The notes beneath the pieces are model-generated. The model saw nothing but the letters and a program-made list of their open reading frames with translations. It was not told the DNA's origin and did no database searches. A DNA stretch of 64,000 bases from Duganella sp. 1224 (GTDB lineage: Bacteria > Pseudomonadota > Gammaproteobacteria > Burkholderiales > Burkholderiaceae_D). The position numbers were made by a program, and so were the translations under genes. The DNA lies in NCBI RefSeq assembly GCF_013408245.1, contig NZ_JACBYS010000011.1, forward strand, positions 1 to 64,000, in the 5' to 3' direction. Positions 29,214-37,863 of this stretch are shown piece by piece; positions within the stretch are counted from its first letter, which is position 1; the number at the start of each line of letters is the position of its first letter.

Positions 29214-30216
29214 TCAAATTGCTTGGGCGGTTGCTTTTGAAATGACCGGCCTGCCCCTTTGGTCTAGCTGATCTGCTAAATGATTTGCCAGAGCCCCAGC
29301 TAATAGTGGAGGAACTGCTTCCCCAATCATATCCATCCCGATACCTATTCTCTTGGTGTCGCATTTATCATTATCTGAAGTGATGAATCTAAAATCATCA
29401 TCAAATGACTGTAATTGCGCAGCTTCTCTCATAGTTATTCCGCGGTCTTGAGTGGGGTGAGTAAATTGTCCCGAACCTAAAAAGTTTGCGTTTGCCGTTA
29501 TGGTCAAAGCAGGCTTATCCCAAGCAAGTCTGGAATAGGCACTCCAGTAATAGTTTTTATAAAATACAGGGTTGATAGCTCCGCTTTGCTCCAACCTTTT
29601 TTTGGCAATAGCACCGCTTATTTTAAGCTCACGAGCAAATAGTTCGATTGTTGTTGCGTATGCCTCGCGCATGCGAGCACTTTCTGCCACCCATGTTAAG
29701 CCTGGCCGCATTTCTCTAATTATGTTTAGCACCGACTCCCTATACGAGCGGGTGATATGATTATAAGGAAAGGTGTTTGACGTACGCATCACCCGCATAA
29801 AATCAGTCTGATCCATCTCGTTATAATTTTTTAGATCAGTTCCACCTAAACTATCATTCAAAAGCGGCGGCGTAGGTAAGTCACGTATCGCCTCCTCAAC
29901 CGTAACCCAAGGCATCCTACCGGTGCCAAGGGCGTTAACATCCAATGGATCAGCATGAGTGGGCATAGGAAGAGAAGCTGTGCCAACTGAAGTCGCGATA
30001 AATACTGCTCGCTCTCTTAATTGGGGCACACCATAATCGGCACAGTTGACAATCGCCACTTTAACGTTATATCCCAAGTCTTTTTCCAACATGTCAATAA
30101 CTGTTTCTGACAGCTTTCCCAATCGGCCGTCAAAACCATGGTTAAGCATTTGGGGAACATTTTCTATTAAAAGAATCTTCGGACGAATAGCTTCAGCGAC
30201 GTCTAAATACCTTAAA
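29214..30216 (-). pseudogene. C5-cytosine DNA methyltransferase, 5'-truncated
   Basis: About 330 codons of a C5 methyltransferase. Later motifs are present: ENV (motif VI) in ILLIENVPQML, the motif VIII segment YGVPQLRERAVFIATS, and motifs IX/X at the C-terminus (ITMREAAQLQSF ... IGEAVPPLLAGALANHL). Motif I (FxGxGG) and the catalytic PCQ motif IV are missing. The first ATG (30149) lies after the ENV motif, yet the same frame stays open and family-like upstream (FQRVLRYLDVAEAIRPK) to about 30216, where similarity stops. The gene has therefore lost its 5' third and cannot methylate. Base composition is much AT-richer than gyrB, which suggests horizontal origin. Confidence 0.85.
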
Positions 30217-30221
30217 ACCCG

Positions 30222-30713
30222 TTGGAATTTGATACGAAGAAAGGAAAAGCTTCCAAAGAAGCTTATGAAAACATCAAGAAAACTTTAGATGATTACTCTC
30301 CAGACACTGGAAATTTCTCTAAGATTAGCTTAAATCTAGCCTTAGATATAATAGAGAAAATAAAACGTACTATTGATATAGATGATGACTCCAACTTTGA
30401 TTGGAAAGCTTTTTCAGGGCTGCTCACCTATTACTGCAAAGAAAACAATATTGACGAGGTATTGTTAGTTGTAGAGACTAATCGTGATTTAGGTAAAGCT
30501 AGCTCTGAAGACAAATCAGGTCCATCTTTGCTAGGCGTAACTTTACGCGAGATATTCAGGAAGCAGCCTCGATCAGCACCTACCCTAATCGTCCTCGGAC
30601 AGAAAGGCTCCAAAGGTAAAGGATGGTCAGGCGATACACCGTTTTGGTGGCCCATGCTATCGACTCCGACTAACGCCAAGCCGTGTGTCTTTGCAAATCT
30701 AAACTCAAAATAA
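30222..30713 (+). pseudogene. C-terminal fragment of an unknown gene, possibly the cognate endonuclease
   Basis: An open frame of 163 codons with only a TTG available near its beginning and a stop codon three codons before it. The product is Lys/Asp-rich, with no family I recognise. Its 5' end abuts the broken 5' end of the methyltransferase on the other strand. This fits one deletion that removed the starts of two divergent genes. A divergent partner of a type II methyltransferase is usually its endonuclease, so that is the best guess for its origin. AT-rich like its neighbour. Confidence 0.55.
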
Positions 30714-30771
30714 AAACGGTAATAGCTGAGCTGAACAGCTCAGCTATTCAGCTCCCCTCTTGGGCAATTTG

Positions 30772-31206
30772 CTAAAGGTCGCCACGCGAGTGCACCGGAG
30801 GTCCCAAGAATGATCGGATTTTTTGTGCCAAGTCCCCCGAGTTCCTAAGCTCGCACTCCCAAATGACAAGTACCTTCCATCCCGCTCTAGTTAGAGCTTC
30901 AAACGAACGTTGATCTCTGCATTTGTTACCGTTGAGCTTCTCACTCCAATACTCGATTCGCGATTTTGGCATGCGGGCTAAACCGCAGTTATCATGTAGA
31001 TGCCAAAAACAACCATGCACAAAAATCACTTTCTTGCGTCCGCTGAATACCAAGTCGGGAGAACCTGGCAGTGACTTGACATGCAGACGGTAACGATAGC
31101 CTGCGGCGAAGACAAGCTTCCGCACCACCATCTCTGGGCGCGTGTCCTTGTTCCGAACACGTGACATAACCATGCTGCGCGTGGCTTGGTCTATGGAATC
31201 GACCAT
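30772..31206 (-). CDS. vsr: Very short patch repair (Vsr) endonuclease
   Basis: 144 residues from the ATG at 31206, chosen because GGGAGG lies four bases before it and because the numbering then gives Asp51, His64 and His69, the same active-site numbers as E. coli Vsr. The segment MVMSRVRNKDTRPEMVVRKLVF and FVHGCFWHLHDNC are typical, the latter being part of the zinc site. Vsr nicks T:G mismatches that arise by deamination of 5-methylcytosine, which fits its place between two C5 methyltransferase genes. An ATG four codons upstream (31218) is an alternative start. Confidence 0.93.
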   Translation of the reverse strand: MVDSIDQATRSMVMSRVRNKDTRPEMVVRKLVFAAGYRYRLHVKSLPGSPDLVFSGRKKVIFVHGCFWHLHDNCGLARMPKSRIEYWSEKLNGNKCRDQRSFEALTRAGWKVLVIWECELRNSGDLAQKIRSFLGPPVHSRGDL

Positions 31207-31473
31207 CTCGCCTCCCATTCCCTTTGTAAACTCGAGTTTGGATCTGCCACAATTTATTCAAGAGCATTTTGACAATGATCAAACAGTTTTTCATTGAAAG
31301 CTGTATAAAAACACAGTAAAATCAATAACAAAATCTCAGCCTCATTGGTTGGGGCGGTGCGTTGCTTTATACTTACGCAGTCCTAACCGGCATATTCTGA
31401 TAGAACAACATTGCCCTGGCAGGTGTTGACGTCTGGTTGGAGCCACAGACTCAGTCCGATCGTTAAACACATC

Positions 31474-32691
31474 ATGTATAAGCAACCCCTCACCTCCGCC
31501 CTTGAAGAAAACCTCGTGTTGGCGCGCCGCACGTTGGAGTCGATCGAACTTTTCGCCGGCGCGGGAGGTCTGGCTTTAGGATTCTCAGAAAATCACGTGC
31601 AGCATCGTGCGGTAGTCGAGTGGAACACTCATGCGTGCAACACCATTCGTCACAACAAGCTGCACAAGGTCGATCCAATAAGCCACTGGCCGGATGTGAT
31701 AGAAGGGGACGTCAAGAATTTCAAGTACGGCGCCTTCGAAGGAGTCGACCTGATCACGGGCGGCCCACCTTGCCAGCCTTTCTCTACGGGCGGCAAACAT
31801 GCCGGCTTTCTGGACGAGCGGGATATGTTCCCTCAAGCGATACGCGCTGTGCGCGAAGCGCGTCCGCGAGCGTTCGTCTTCGAGAATGTGCAAGGCTTGA
31901 CGCGCGCGGCTTTCGCCGATTATTTCGACTACATCCTGCTACAACTCGAATTTCCTTCGCTGATCGCGAAGCCGAAGGAGCAATGGGGTGATCATCTGGC
32001 TCGCCTGCGGAAATGGAAGCAGAAACCGAGTAGCAACAGCGAGTATCGTGTCACATTCAAACTGGTGAATGCGGCGAACTACGGCGTTCCTCAGAAGCGC
32101 ATGCGCGTTTTTTTTGTTGGCTTCCGTGCGGATGAGGACAAGATATGGCAAGCTCCTGCGGAAACGCATAGCAGCGATGCGCTGCTGCTTTCGCAGTGGG
32201 GCTCCAGCGAGTATTGGGACCGGCATAAGGTGGCGACTCGACAGCGTCCTGCAAGGCCGGCTGGCGTGGAAAAGAAAATCAGCGCGCTGATCGATACGGA
32301 TTACGGAAGTAACCTGCTCGCCTGGCGCACCGTTCGAGATGCTATTTGTGATCTCCCCGACCCGGAGCGCTTCCCAGGCAAGGTGCAGGCGCATCGTTTT
32401 CAGCCTGGTGCGCGCACCTATCCCGGCCACACCGGCAGTCCGCTGGACGAGCCGGCGAAGGCGTTGAAGGCTGGCGACCATGGCGTGCCGGGCGGTGAAA
32501 ATATGCTGCGACGTGTGGATGGATCGGTTCGCTATTTCACCGTGCGAGAGTCAGCTCGCATTCAAACCTTCCCAGATACCTTCTTGTTTGAAGGCACTTG
32601 GGGAGAGGTCATGCGCCAGCTCGGCAATGCCGTTCCCGTTCACTTGGCCTCCGTAATCGCAAAGAGTGTGTGTGACCAGCTCAGGGCGTAG
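31474..32691 (+). CDS. C5-cytosine DNA methyltransferase (intact, type II R-M)
   Basis: 405 residues from the ATG at 31474, the first ATG of the frame. All key motifs are in order: motif I ELFAGAGGLALGF (26-38), motif IV GGPPCQPFSTGG with catalytic Cys100, motif VI ENV (137-139), motif VIII QKRMRVFFVGF, and motifs IX/X near the end (RESARIQTFPDTF; QLGNAVPVHLA). It should methylate cytosine in the target of the convergent Eco29kI-like endonuclease. The two 3' ends overlap by 11 bases. GC content is between that of the upstream remnants and the host core. Confidence 0.93.
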   Translation: MYKQPLTSALEENLVLARRTLESIELFAGAGGLALGFSENHVQHRAVVEWNTHACNTIRHNKLHKVDPISHWPDVIEGDVKNFKYGAFEGVDLITGGPPCQPFSTGGKHAGFLDERDMFPQAIRAVREARPRAFVFENVQGLTRAAFADYFDYILLQLEFPSLIAKPKEQWGDHLARLRKWKQKPSSNSEYRVTFKLVNAANYGVPQKRMRVFFVGFRADEDKIWQAPAETHSSDALLLSQWGSSEYWDRHKVATRQRPARPAGVEKKISALIDTDYGSNLLAWRTVRDAICDLPDPERFPGKVQAHRFQPGARTYPGHTGSPLDEPAKALKAGDHGVPGGENMLRRVDGSVRYFTVRESARIQTFPDTFLFEGTWGEVMRQLGNAVPVHLASVIAKSVCDQLRA

Positions 32692-33601
32692 TCTTGGAGG
32701 CTGGGGCTGCGTCCGCCACCTCTAACTCAACAACGCCGTGTGCCGGCGTATAGAAACGATCCGAGTCAAGCTGGTGCATGTCTTCGGTGAAGCGTTCGAA
32801 GATTTCGTGAATGTCGGTGTATGGCCGGTACATTGTCAGATGAGCGCCGATTTGCTCGACGATCGTCTCCGGAGATTTCTGATTTTCCGCCGTCGCATCA
32901 GCCCACTCCCTGCCCGGATGCATCGTGTCCCATGGTGAGCGCTTGTTGACGCGCGTTTCGGAGCTATCACCGTGCTTGCCCAAGCCAAAACAGATTTTGG
33001 TTTCCGAATTCCAGATCGGCTTGAAGAAGTTGATCAGGTAGTCTTCGGCTGATTTCTGAAAGCCCGTCTGAACGATCAAGAAGCGACATTCAAAGTCATT
33101 GATATCAAGGGTGGTCACTGCTTTTCTAATGCTGCGTGCGTGTTCATTCAGGCGGGCGGAAAGCTTGGTTCCTTGACTGACCGCCTCCTTGGCCGACTGG
33201 TTGTCTGGGTCGGCCTTGCCTACGTAGATTGGATGGTCGCGGCCCTTCAGCTGTGCGTAGGGCGCGAAGTCACCTTTGTAATAGATGGCGTACACGCCAG
33301 CGCCGTAGAACTGCGGAATTTTCGCCAAGGGGTGCTTGGTTTGAGCCACCAATGTCAGCGCCACGACGCGGCCCGATGTGTTCGGATCGCTGGGATCGAA
33401 GATGGATTCGGGACGCAGGATTGGATCGAGCTTGGTGGTCACGTTCCGCAGTTGGGAAGTCACCTGTTCGAGCCCGACTCGAGCTTTGTTGATGGCGCGG
33501 GCATCATCACCCGCTTCCGCGACGGAGATCCGTTCTGTGAGAGTGCGCAACTCCGACAGTAACGAGGCCAATTGAGATTCAGTCTTCTTACTTTTCGCCA
33601 T
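32681..33601 (-). CDS. Eco29kI-family GIY-YIG restriction endonuclease
   Basis: 306 residues. After a helical N-terminus, a GIY-YIG nuclease domain appears with GVYAIYY at about 102-108 and the partner motif IYVGK at 125-129. A conserved Arg (ARLNEHARS) and the metal-binding Glu/Asn region (FQKSAEDYLINFFKPIWN) follow. This is the pattern of the Eco29kI family, whose type member cuts CCGCGG. Target specificity here is an inference. CCGCGG occurs in this window (for example 3737 and 29440), so the adjoining methyltransferase would be needed for self-protection. The gene converges on the methyltransferase with an 11-base overlap. Confidence 0.85.
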   Translation of the reverse strand: MAKSKKTESQLASLLSELRTLTERISVAEAGDDARAINKARVGLEQVTSQLRNVTTKLDPILRPESIFDPSDPNTSGRVVALTLVAQTKHPLAKIPQFYGAGVYAIYYKGDFAPYAQLKGRDHPIYVGKADPDNQSAKEAVSQGTKLSARLNEHARSIRKAVTTLDINDFECRFLIVQTGFQKSAEDYLINFFKPIWNSETKICFGLGKHGDSSETRVNKRSPWDTMHPGREWADATAENQKSPETIVEQIGAHLTMYRPYTDIHEIFERFTEDMHQLDSDRFYTPAHGVVELEVADAAPASKTTP

Positions 33602-33690
33602 CGAATTCCTTTTATGCTCCTAGTCGCCTTATGGGAACCGTTGCGATTTTACTATATGAAGTTATCTTCGTTACCGGCTTTCTCCGAAGT

Positions 33691-33960
33691 TCATGATTGA
33701 TATAGCCGGCCATTCGTAGCCAACAGGGTGGCGCCGCAGCTGGTCTTGTGCCCTTCGTAGGCAACTGGACGACCGTCAATCGTATGCTTGCTATCGCCTT
33801 CGACAATCGTGCAAACACCACCGTGGCCTACGACGGGACATGTGCACTTATCCCCAATGCACGCGACAGCTTTTCCATCTACCGTAAAGTGGGGGGCGCC
33901 GCTGCCGATAACCTTGCCACCGTGCGTGGTGAGATCGCCCACGAGGATCATTTTTCGCAT
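33691..33960 (-). CDS. PAAR-domain T6SS spike-tip protein
   Basis: 89 residues from the ATG at 33960 (MRKMILVGDLTTHGGKVIGSG); a longer upstream start is in the frame but less likely. The PAAR-type repeats (HFTVDGKAVACIGDKCTCP, HTIDGRPVAYEGHKTSCG) are visible, with several Cys/His that may bind the tip metal ion. It should cap the VgrG trimer. It is the last gene of the leftward vgrG-tle3-tla3-PAAR set and follows the adaptor gene by ten bases. Confidence 0.88.
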   Translation of the reverse strand: MRKMILVGDLTTHGGKVIGSGAPHFTVDGKAVACIGDKCTCPVVGHGGVCTIVEGDSKHTIDGRPVAYEGHKTSCGATLLATNGRLYQS

Positions 33961-33970
33961 AACCGGCTCC

Positions 33971-35626
33971 TTATCGATACACCGGTTCCTCATAGTTCTT
34001 AGGATCAACTACAGGTACCGTGGCATTTTGAAATACGTCTCCTCCAATCGGGTGCTGCTGCGTCTTACGCTTTTCCTCCGGCGGAGGGCTGACGAAGATG
34101 ATGCTGGCCTGGCCTGGATCGCGTAGGTTGAACGCAGCGCTCACACCACCTTCGCGATAGCTTCCCAAAATACCTATTGCGGTCTGCATGAAGAAAGTTG
34201 CGGCGCCGGTATTGCCTAGACGGTGATCAACGTTGATGAATTTGGTGGGTTGGTCGGGATCGAATTTCGGCCCCGCCTCGTCAGCTACTTTTCTCAGCAA
34301 GCCATGAAATTCGATCAGTTGCGATGCCTTCTTCCCGGTTGCCACAATGACGCGAGCAGGTCCGATGGCCTGCTCTGCTTCGGGGAGAGTCTGCAAGGCC
34401 AAGTGCCATCCTTCCAGCAGCGCGGCCTCGCGGTCGGCCGCATGTTTGAGGAGGGCCCCATTGTCATCTGTCATCTTGACGAATACAGGCCGATGAAGAA
34501 AGCCGAGTGTCGGCAATCTGTCGAATTGCTTCAGTTGCTCGGTGTTCCAGGGAACTGGTAGCCAGGGCTTAGGTTTCCAATGACGGGAGAGTCTCGGTTT
34601 GTTAGCCATCATGTCCGTGAACTTGGCGCCAACGGTGCTTGGCTGCGACGCGTCGAACTGTTTTGCGAAGATCTCAAGGTCGGCCAGCCATTCTTCTCCG
34701 GTAGGCTGGCGTCCCATGTGATATGAGTACGAATTTCTTTCTGGTGGCGTTGGCACCCTCTGCTGCAGCGTCAAATAGTTAAGCCAAACGCGTCTGGCGA
34801 TTCCGTCACGATTTAGGACCTCCACATCGGGTTGTGGCTCCTCCAGATCTTTGAACACAAAGGGGCGGATAGCATCTACGCGCTCCCGCCTCGCAATCAC
34901 TAAAACTGCGGATGCATCGGGCATCTCGGGGATATAATAGCCCGCAGTTATACGCGGCCTGGGTAACACGGTATTCGTTCTGGTGTAGGTACTATCCGCA
35001 GATCCCAAGACAACAAATGGGACGCTCGGATTCTGATCAAAGAACGTGAATATTTTCTCGATAATGCGATCGGGTTGCTCGGACAATTCTCTGTGAGCCA
35101 GGACGAGAATATGCATACCTCCCGCAGCGCTGACGATTCCATTTTGCGGTCGATCTGGCCTATCCTCAGAATCCTCGCCCACAAACCGCGGCTCCGCATT
35201 AAACGCCGGGATCCCCCAATAGCGAGGTAAGTCGAGTATGGCGTTCTCAAGACTGTCGCCCTCGCGACCGTCGGATTGACCCATCTTGTCGTCAGCAGTC
35301 CAGGGATAATGCTTGGGGTTTGGGTCTCTTATGGATAAGTACGGTTTCCCATGCGCGAGTGCTTCCCATAGTGCTCCTTGGCGATATTTGTCCAAGGTTA
35401 CCCCTAATCCAATAACCTCTAGCACGTACTCTTTGCTATGAATATCATCTTGGGGCAAGATAGCCTTTGAAAGAGCCGGCTCGGCTATTTTAGTTGCCTT
35501 CGTAGGCTTCAGTGCATAGGCATACGAAGCGACCAGCAGTACCATCATTCCAGCGATAATTGCTGCAGCCACCAAGAATTTAGTCCACATAAAGACCTCT
35601 TTTCCAATTAACTTTTCAGTTCGCAA
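33971..35626 (-). CDS. Type VI lipase adaptor protein (Tla3-like, DUF2875)
   Basis: 551 residues, or 539 from an internal ATG. A transmembrane helix at about residues 16-38 (FLVAAAIIAGMMVLLVASYAYAL) precedes a long soluble region of the DUF2875 family. In Pseudomonas aeruginosa the DUF2875 protein Tla3 carries the lipase effector Tle3 to VgrG2b. Here the gene lies directly after the Tle3-like gene with a 19-base overlap (tle3 stop at 35608), the same partnership. No catalytic motif is evident. GC is lower than in the host core. Confidence 0.83.
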   Translation of the reverse strand: MRTEKLIGKEVFMWTKFLVAAAIIAGMMVLLVASYAYALKPTKATKIAEPALSKAILPQDDIHSKEYVLEVIGLGVTLDKYRQGALWEALAHGKPYLSIRDPNPKHYPWTADDKMGQSDGREGDSLENAILDLPRYWGIPAFNAEPRFVGEDSEDRPDRPQNGIVSAAGGMHILVLAHRELSEQPDRIIEKIFTFFDQNPSVPFVVLGSADSTYTRTNTVLPRPRITAGYYIPEMPDASAVLVIARRERVDAIRPFVFKDLEEPQPDVEVLNRDGIARRVWLNYLTLQQRVPTPPERNSYSYHMGRQPTGEEWLADLEIFAKQFDASQPSTVGAKFTDMMANKPRLSRHWKPKPWLPVPWNTEQLKQFDRLPTLGFLHRPVFVKMTDDNGALLKHAADREAALLEGWHLALQTLPEAEQAIGPARVIVATGKKASQLIEFHGLLRKVADEAGPKFDPDQPTKFINVDHRLGNTGAATFFMQTAIGILGSYREGGVSAAFNLRDPGQASIIFVSPPPEEKRKTQQHPIGGDVFQNATVPVVDPKNYEEPVYR

Positions 35627-37857
35627 AGGACGCTTGCTGGCAGCCCTTCAGGAAGAATAGGTAAACCAGGTAGAACACCTGTCGAGTAGTAATTGCAATT
35701 CCCTTCAATTAGCTTCTTTCTCCAATCTTTTTCGCAATCGAAATAGAGCCCGTGGTTTTCCAAAAACTTACTCCACCTTGCGATGCCTTTGCGCTCCTTG
35801 ACACTATCGTCCTGGAGACGCCAGTCAGCTACTTGGCATAGATATTCGTAAAAAGCACGGTCGCTAGACGCTTTACCACAGCCGATGGCAACGTCATAGG
35901 CAGTTACGTTTCGATGATTCGCCTGTCCTCCGAAAATGGCACCGTGAAACGAACGGGGAACGACTTGCTGTTGCCAGCGTAACCGTGCTTCATCCCATGT
36001 TTCGGTACGCTTTATGAGAATTCTTTGCGGTGAGGTAGGGCTAAAGGTATAAAGCGGAGCAGAGCAGGCATACACTTCCAACACTGCACAGCGCGCCTCC
36101 GGTCCCTTGTCTTTGTTCATAAAAGATTGAACCTGTAGCCTAATCGCATCCACAAGCACAACGACGCCGCTATACACATTAATGAAGGGGCTTGCCATCG
36201 TTCCCTTGTCCCGGGTTATTAATGGATCGACCTGGTATTCGATGCATTCCCAAACGTTTATGAGTCCGTAATTACTGGTGACCGCAATGGAAGCATCAAT
36301 GGGATCGACGCGTTCGCTTGCACCTGGTCGACCTTTGGCATCCGATAGCGAGCCCTCATACATGCTGGCTTCAACTGGCACTTTCAGCGCTTCTCCAGTT
36401 ATGCTGCGAATCCCTTCGAAGCGAGCTGCCTCTTCATCCTCACCTATTTTCGGTACCCTCGGAGCATCAAGCCTCCCTCGTACAAAGGTCGTGCTAATCC
36501 GAGTATCGCTCACTTCAGTGTGCGCATAATCCTTTTCGCCCGGTTGACGAAGAACGAAATAGAAAGGGCTTTCCTTCGGACCTACCATGACAGGGGCGCC
36601 GAATTTTGGATCAGGCCGCTTTTTTGCAGTAAATACCCTTTGACGAAAACCATCCCCTAACTCGGAAAGTGGCTTGTATAGTGTTTCAGGACGCTTATTG
36701 CTTGCGGCAACCCGCTGATATGTTGGCACCCCCTGCCAGCCGATGCCTCGTACATTCTCTAGCGCCACCGTCATGTCCTCGGGACAGAAGTACAGGTAGA
36801 CCTTGCCACGGTTATCTCGATCCACTTGCGCGTTCCACAGTTTGCCAACCGCCCCGTAATGTTTTTTGGCATCCGATAGTTCCGGCAACGGCGGAGTAAG
36901 ATGCTTTCGGTCCCATATGCCGCGCACAATGTTGGCAAGTGTCCTCAACCTGGCATTGACCGTCTGTATCCCATTTATCATCCCGTAACGGCCAGCCATC
37001 TCGGCGTCTTCGTCGCTATAGCGATCAATTACTTTTACTGAGGTAGCTATGTCATCAATCAAACTGTATGGAGGGTGCGTCAAAATTAGAGTGTCTGCTG
37101 GGCGGGCGTTGGGCTGATTGGCTTTGATCGTCGGATCAAGGAGAAAGGCCTGTGCGAGAAGGCTAATCAAACATCCCTGACTGTGGGCAACGACGGAGAC
37201 TGTCTCATCATTGTCATAGTCGCGGATCATGCAGATTAAAGCAGCCAAACGCTGGGCTGCCAGTATCATGTACATTCTGCCAGGATTATTGAGGACAGGA
37301 TGTGTTGCGTCCCCTTGAGCTCTGTCGAGTATTCGGGCTACACCCCATTTCCCTTTGTTCCACATATCTGGTATTGAACTAGTGGCATTCGCGAAAGGCC
37401 CGCCACCTTTGCTGAAGTCACCATCTAACCTGTTGCCATTGCGGTCTAAGACCTGGCCACGACAGAGCTCGGCGTTTAATTGAACCCGAGCGGTTTCCTC
37501 ACGAAAGCCCCAATAAAACGGGATAACGGGACTTAAAGTTTCTTCCGTGATCGTTCGCTTAAAAAAGACTGCATCAGGATCGTCAAACAGTCGCTTTCTA
37601 TCTTCATCAGTTGGCAGTCTATAACTGGCAGGGCTAAGCGCGCCGCTTAGTCGCGTCGTCAGGCCTTCACAGAGACCACGTTCCACCACAGCGTACGAAC
37701 TGCCCGTGTCGTTCACACCGTGAACCAAAATGATGTTCCCAGGAGTGTTGTGCCGTACAGGCAAAATTTTATCCCTTCTACGATTGGTCATCGTCACACC
37801 GCTCGCAGATCCAACCGGATATGGCTTCCTGGGATAGACACTCTTCTGCTCGCTCAT
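35608..37857 (-). CDS. Tle3-type T6SS phospholipase effector (DUF3274)
   Basis: 749 residues. An alpha/beta-hydrolase region begins with the oxyanion-type segment IILVHGVND (near residue 42) and has the nucleophile motif VVAHSQGC with Ser226. The first position of the usual GxSxG is Ala, as occurs in some members. The middle and C-terminal parts match the DUF3274/Tle3 class of T6SS lipases. Tle3 effectors damage the membranes of rival bacteria. vgrG upstream and the Tla3-like and PAAR genes downstream complete a delivery cassette. There is no signal peptide. The residues completing the triad cannot be fixed by eye. Confidence 0.85.
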   Translation of the reverse strand: MSEQKSVYPRKPYPVGSASGVTMTNRRRDKILPVRHNTPGNIILVHGVNDTGSSYAVVERGLCEGLTTRLSGALSPASYRLPTDEDRKRLFDDPDAVFFKRTITEETLSPVIPFYWGFREETARVQLNAELCRGQVLDRNGNRLDGDFSKGGGPFANATSSIPDMWNKGKWGVARILDRAQGDATHPVLNNPGRMYMILAAQRLAALICMIRDYDNDETVSVVAHSQGCLISLLAQAFLLDPTIKANQPNARPADTLILTHPPYSLIDDIATSVKVIDRYSDEDAEMAGRYGMINGIQTVNARLRTLANIVRGIWDRKHLTPPLPELSDAKKHYGAVGKLWNAQVDRDNRGKVYLYFCPEDMTVALENVRGIGWQGVPTYQRVAASNKRPETLYKPLSELGDGFRQRVFTAKKRPDPKFGAPVMVGPKESPFYFVLRQPGEKDYAHTEVSDTRISTTFVRGRLDAPRVPKIGEDEEAARFEGIRSITGEALKVPVEASMYEGSLSDAKGRPGASERVDPIDASIAVTSNYGLINVWECIEYQVDPLITRDKGTMASPFINVYSGVVVLVDAIRLQVQSFMNKDKGPEARCAVLEVYACSAPLYTFSPTSPQRILIKRTETWDEARLRWQQQVVPRSFHGAIFGGQANHRNVTAYDVAIGCGKASSDRAFYEYLCQVADWRLQDDSVKERKGIARWSKFLENHGLYFDCEKDWRKKLIEGNCNYYSTGVLPGLPILPEGLPASVLCELKS

Positions 37858-37863
37858 GCTTCC

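Noticed and set aside
33612..34126. Several short frames on both strands around the PAAR gene
   Set aside because: They are alternate frames of the PAAR gene and of the end of the adaptor gene.
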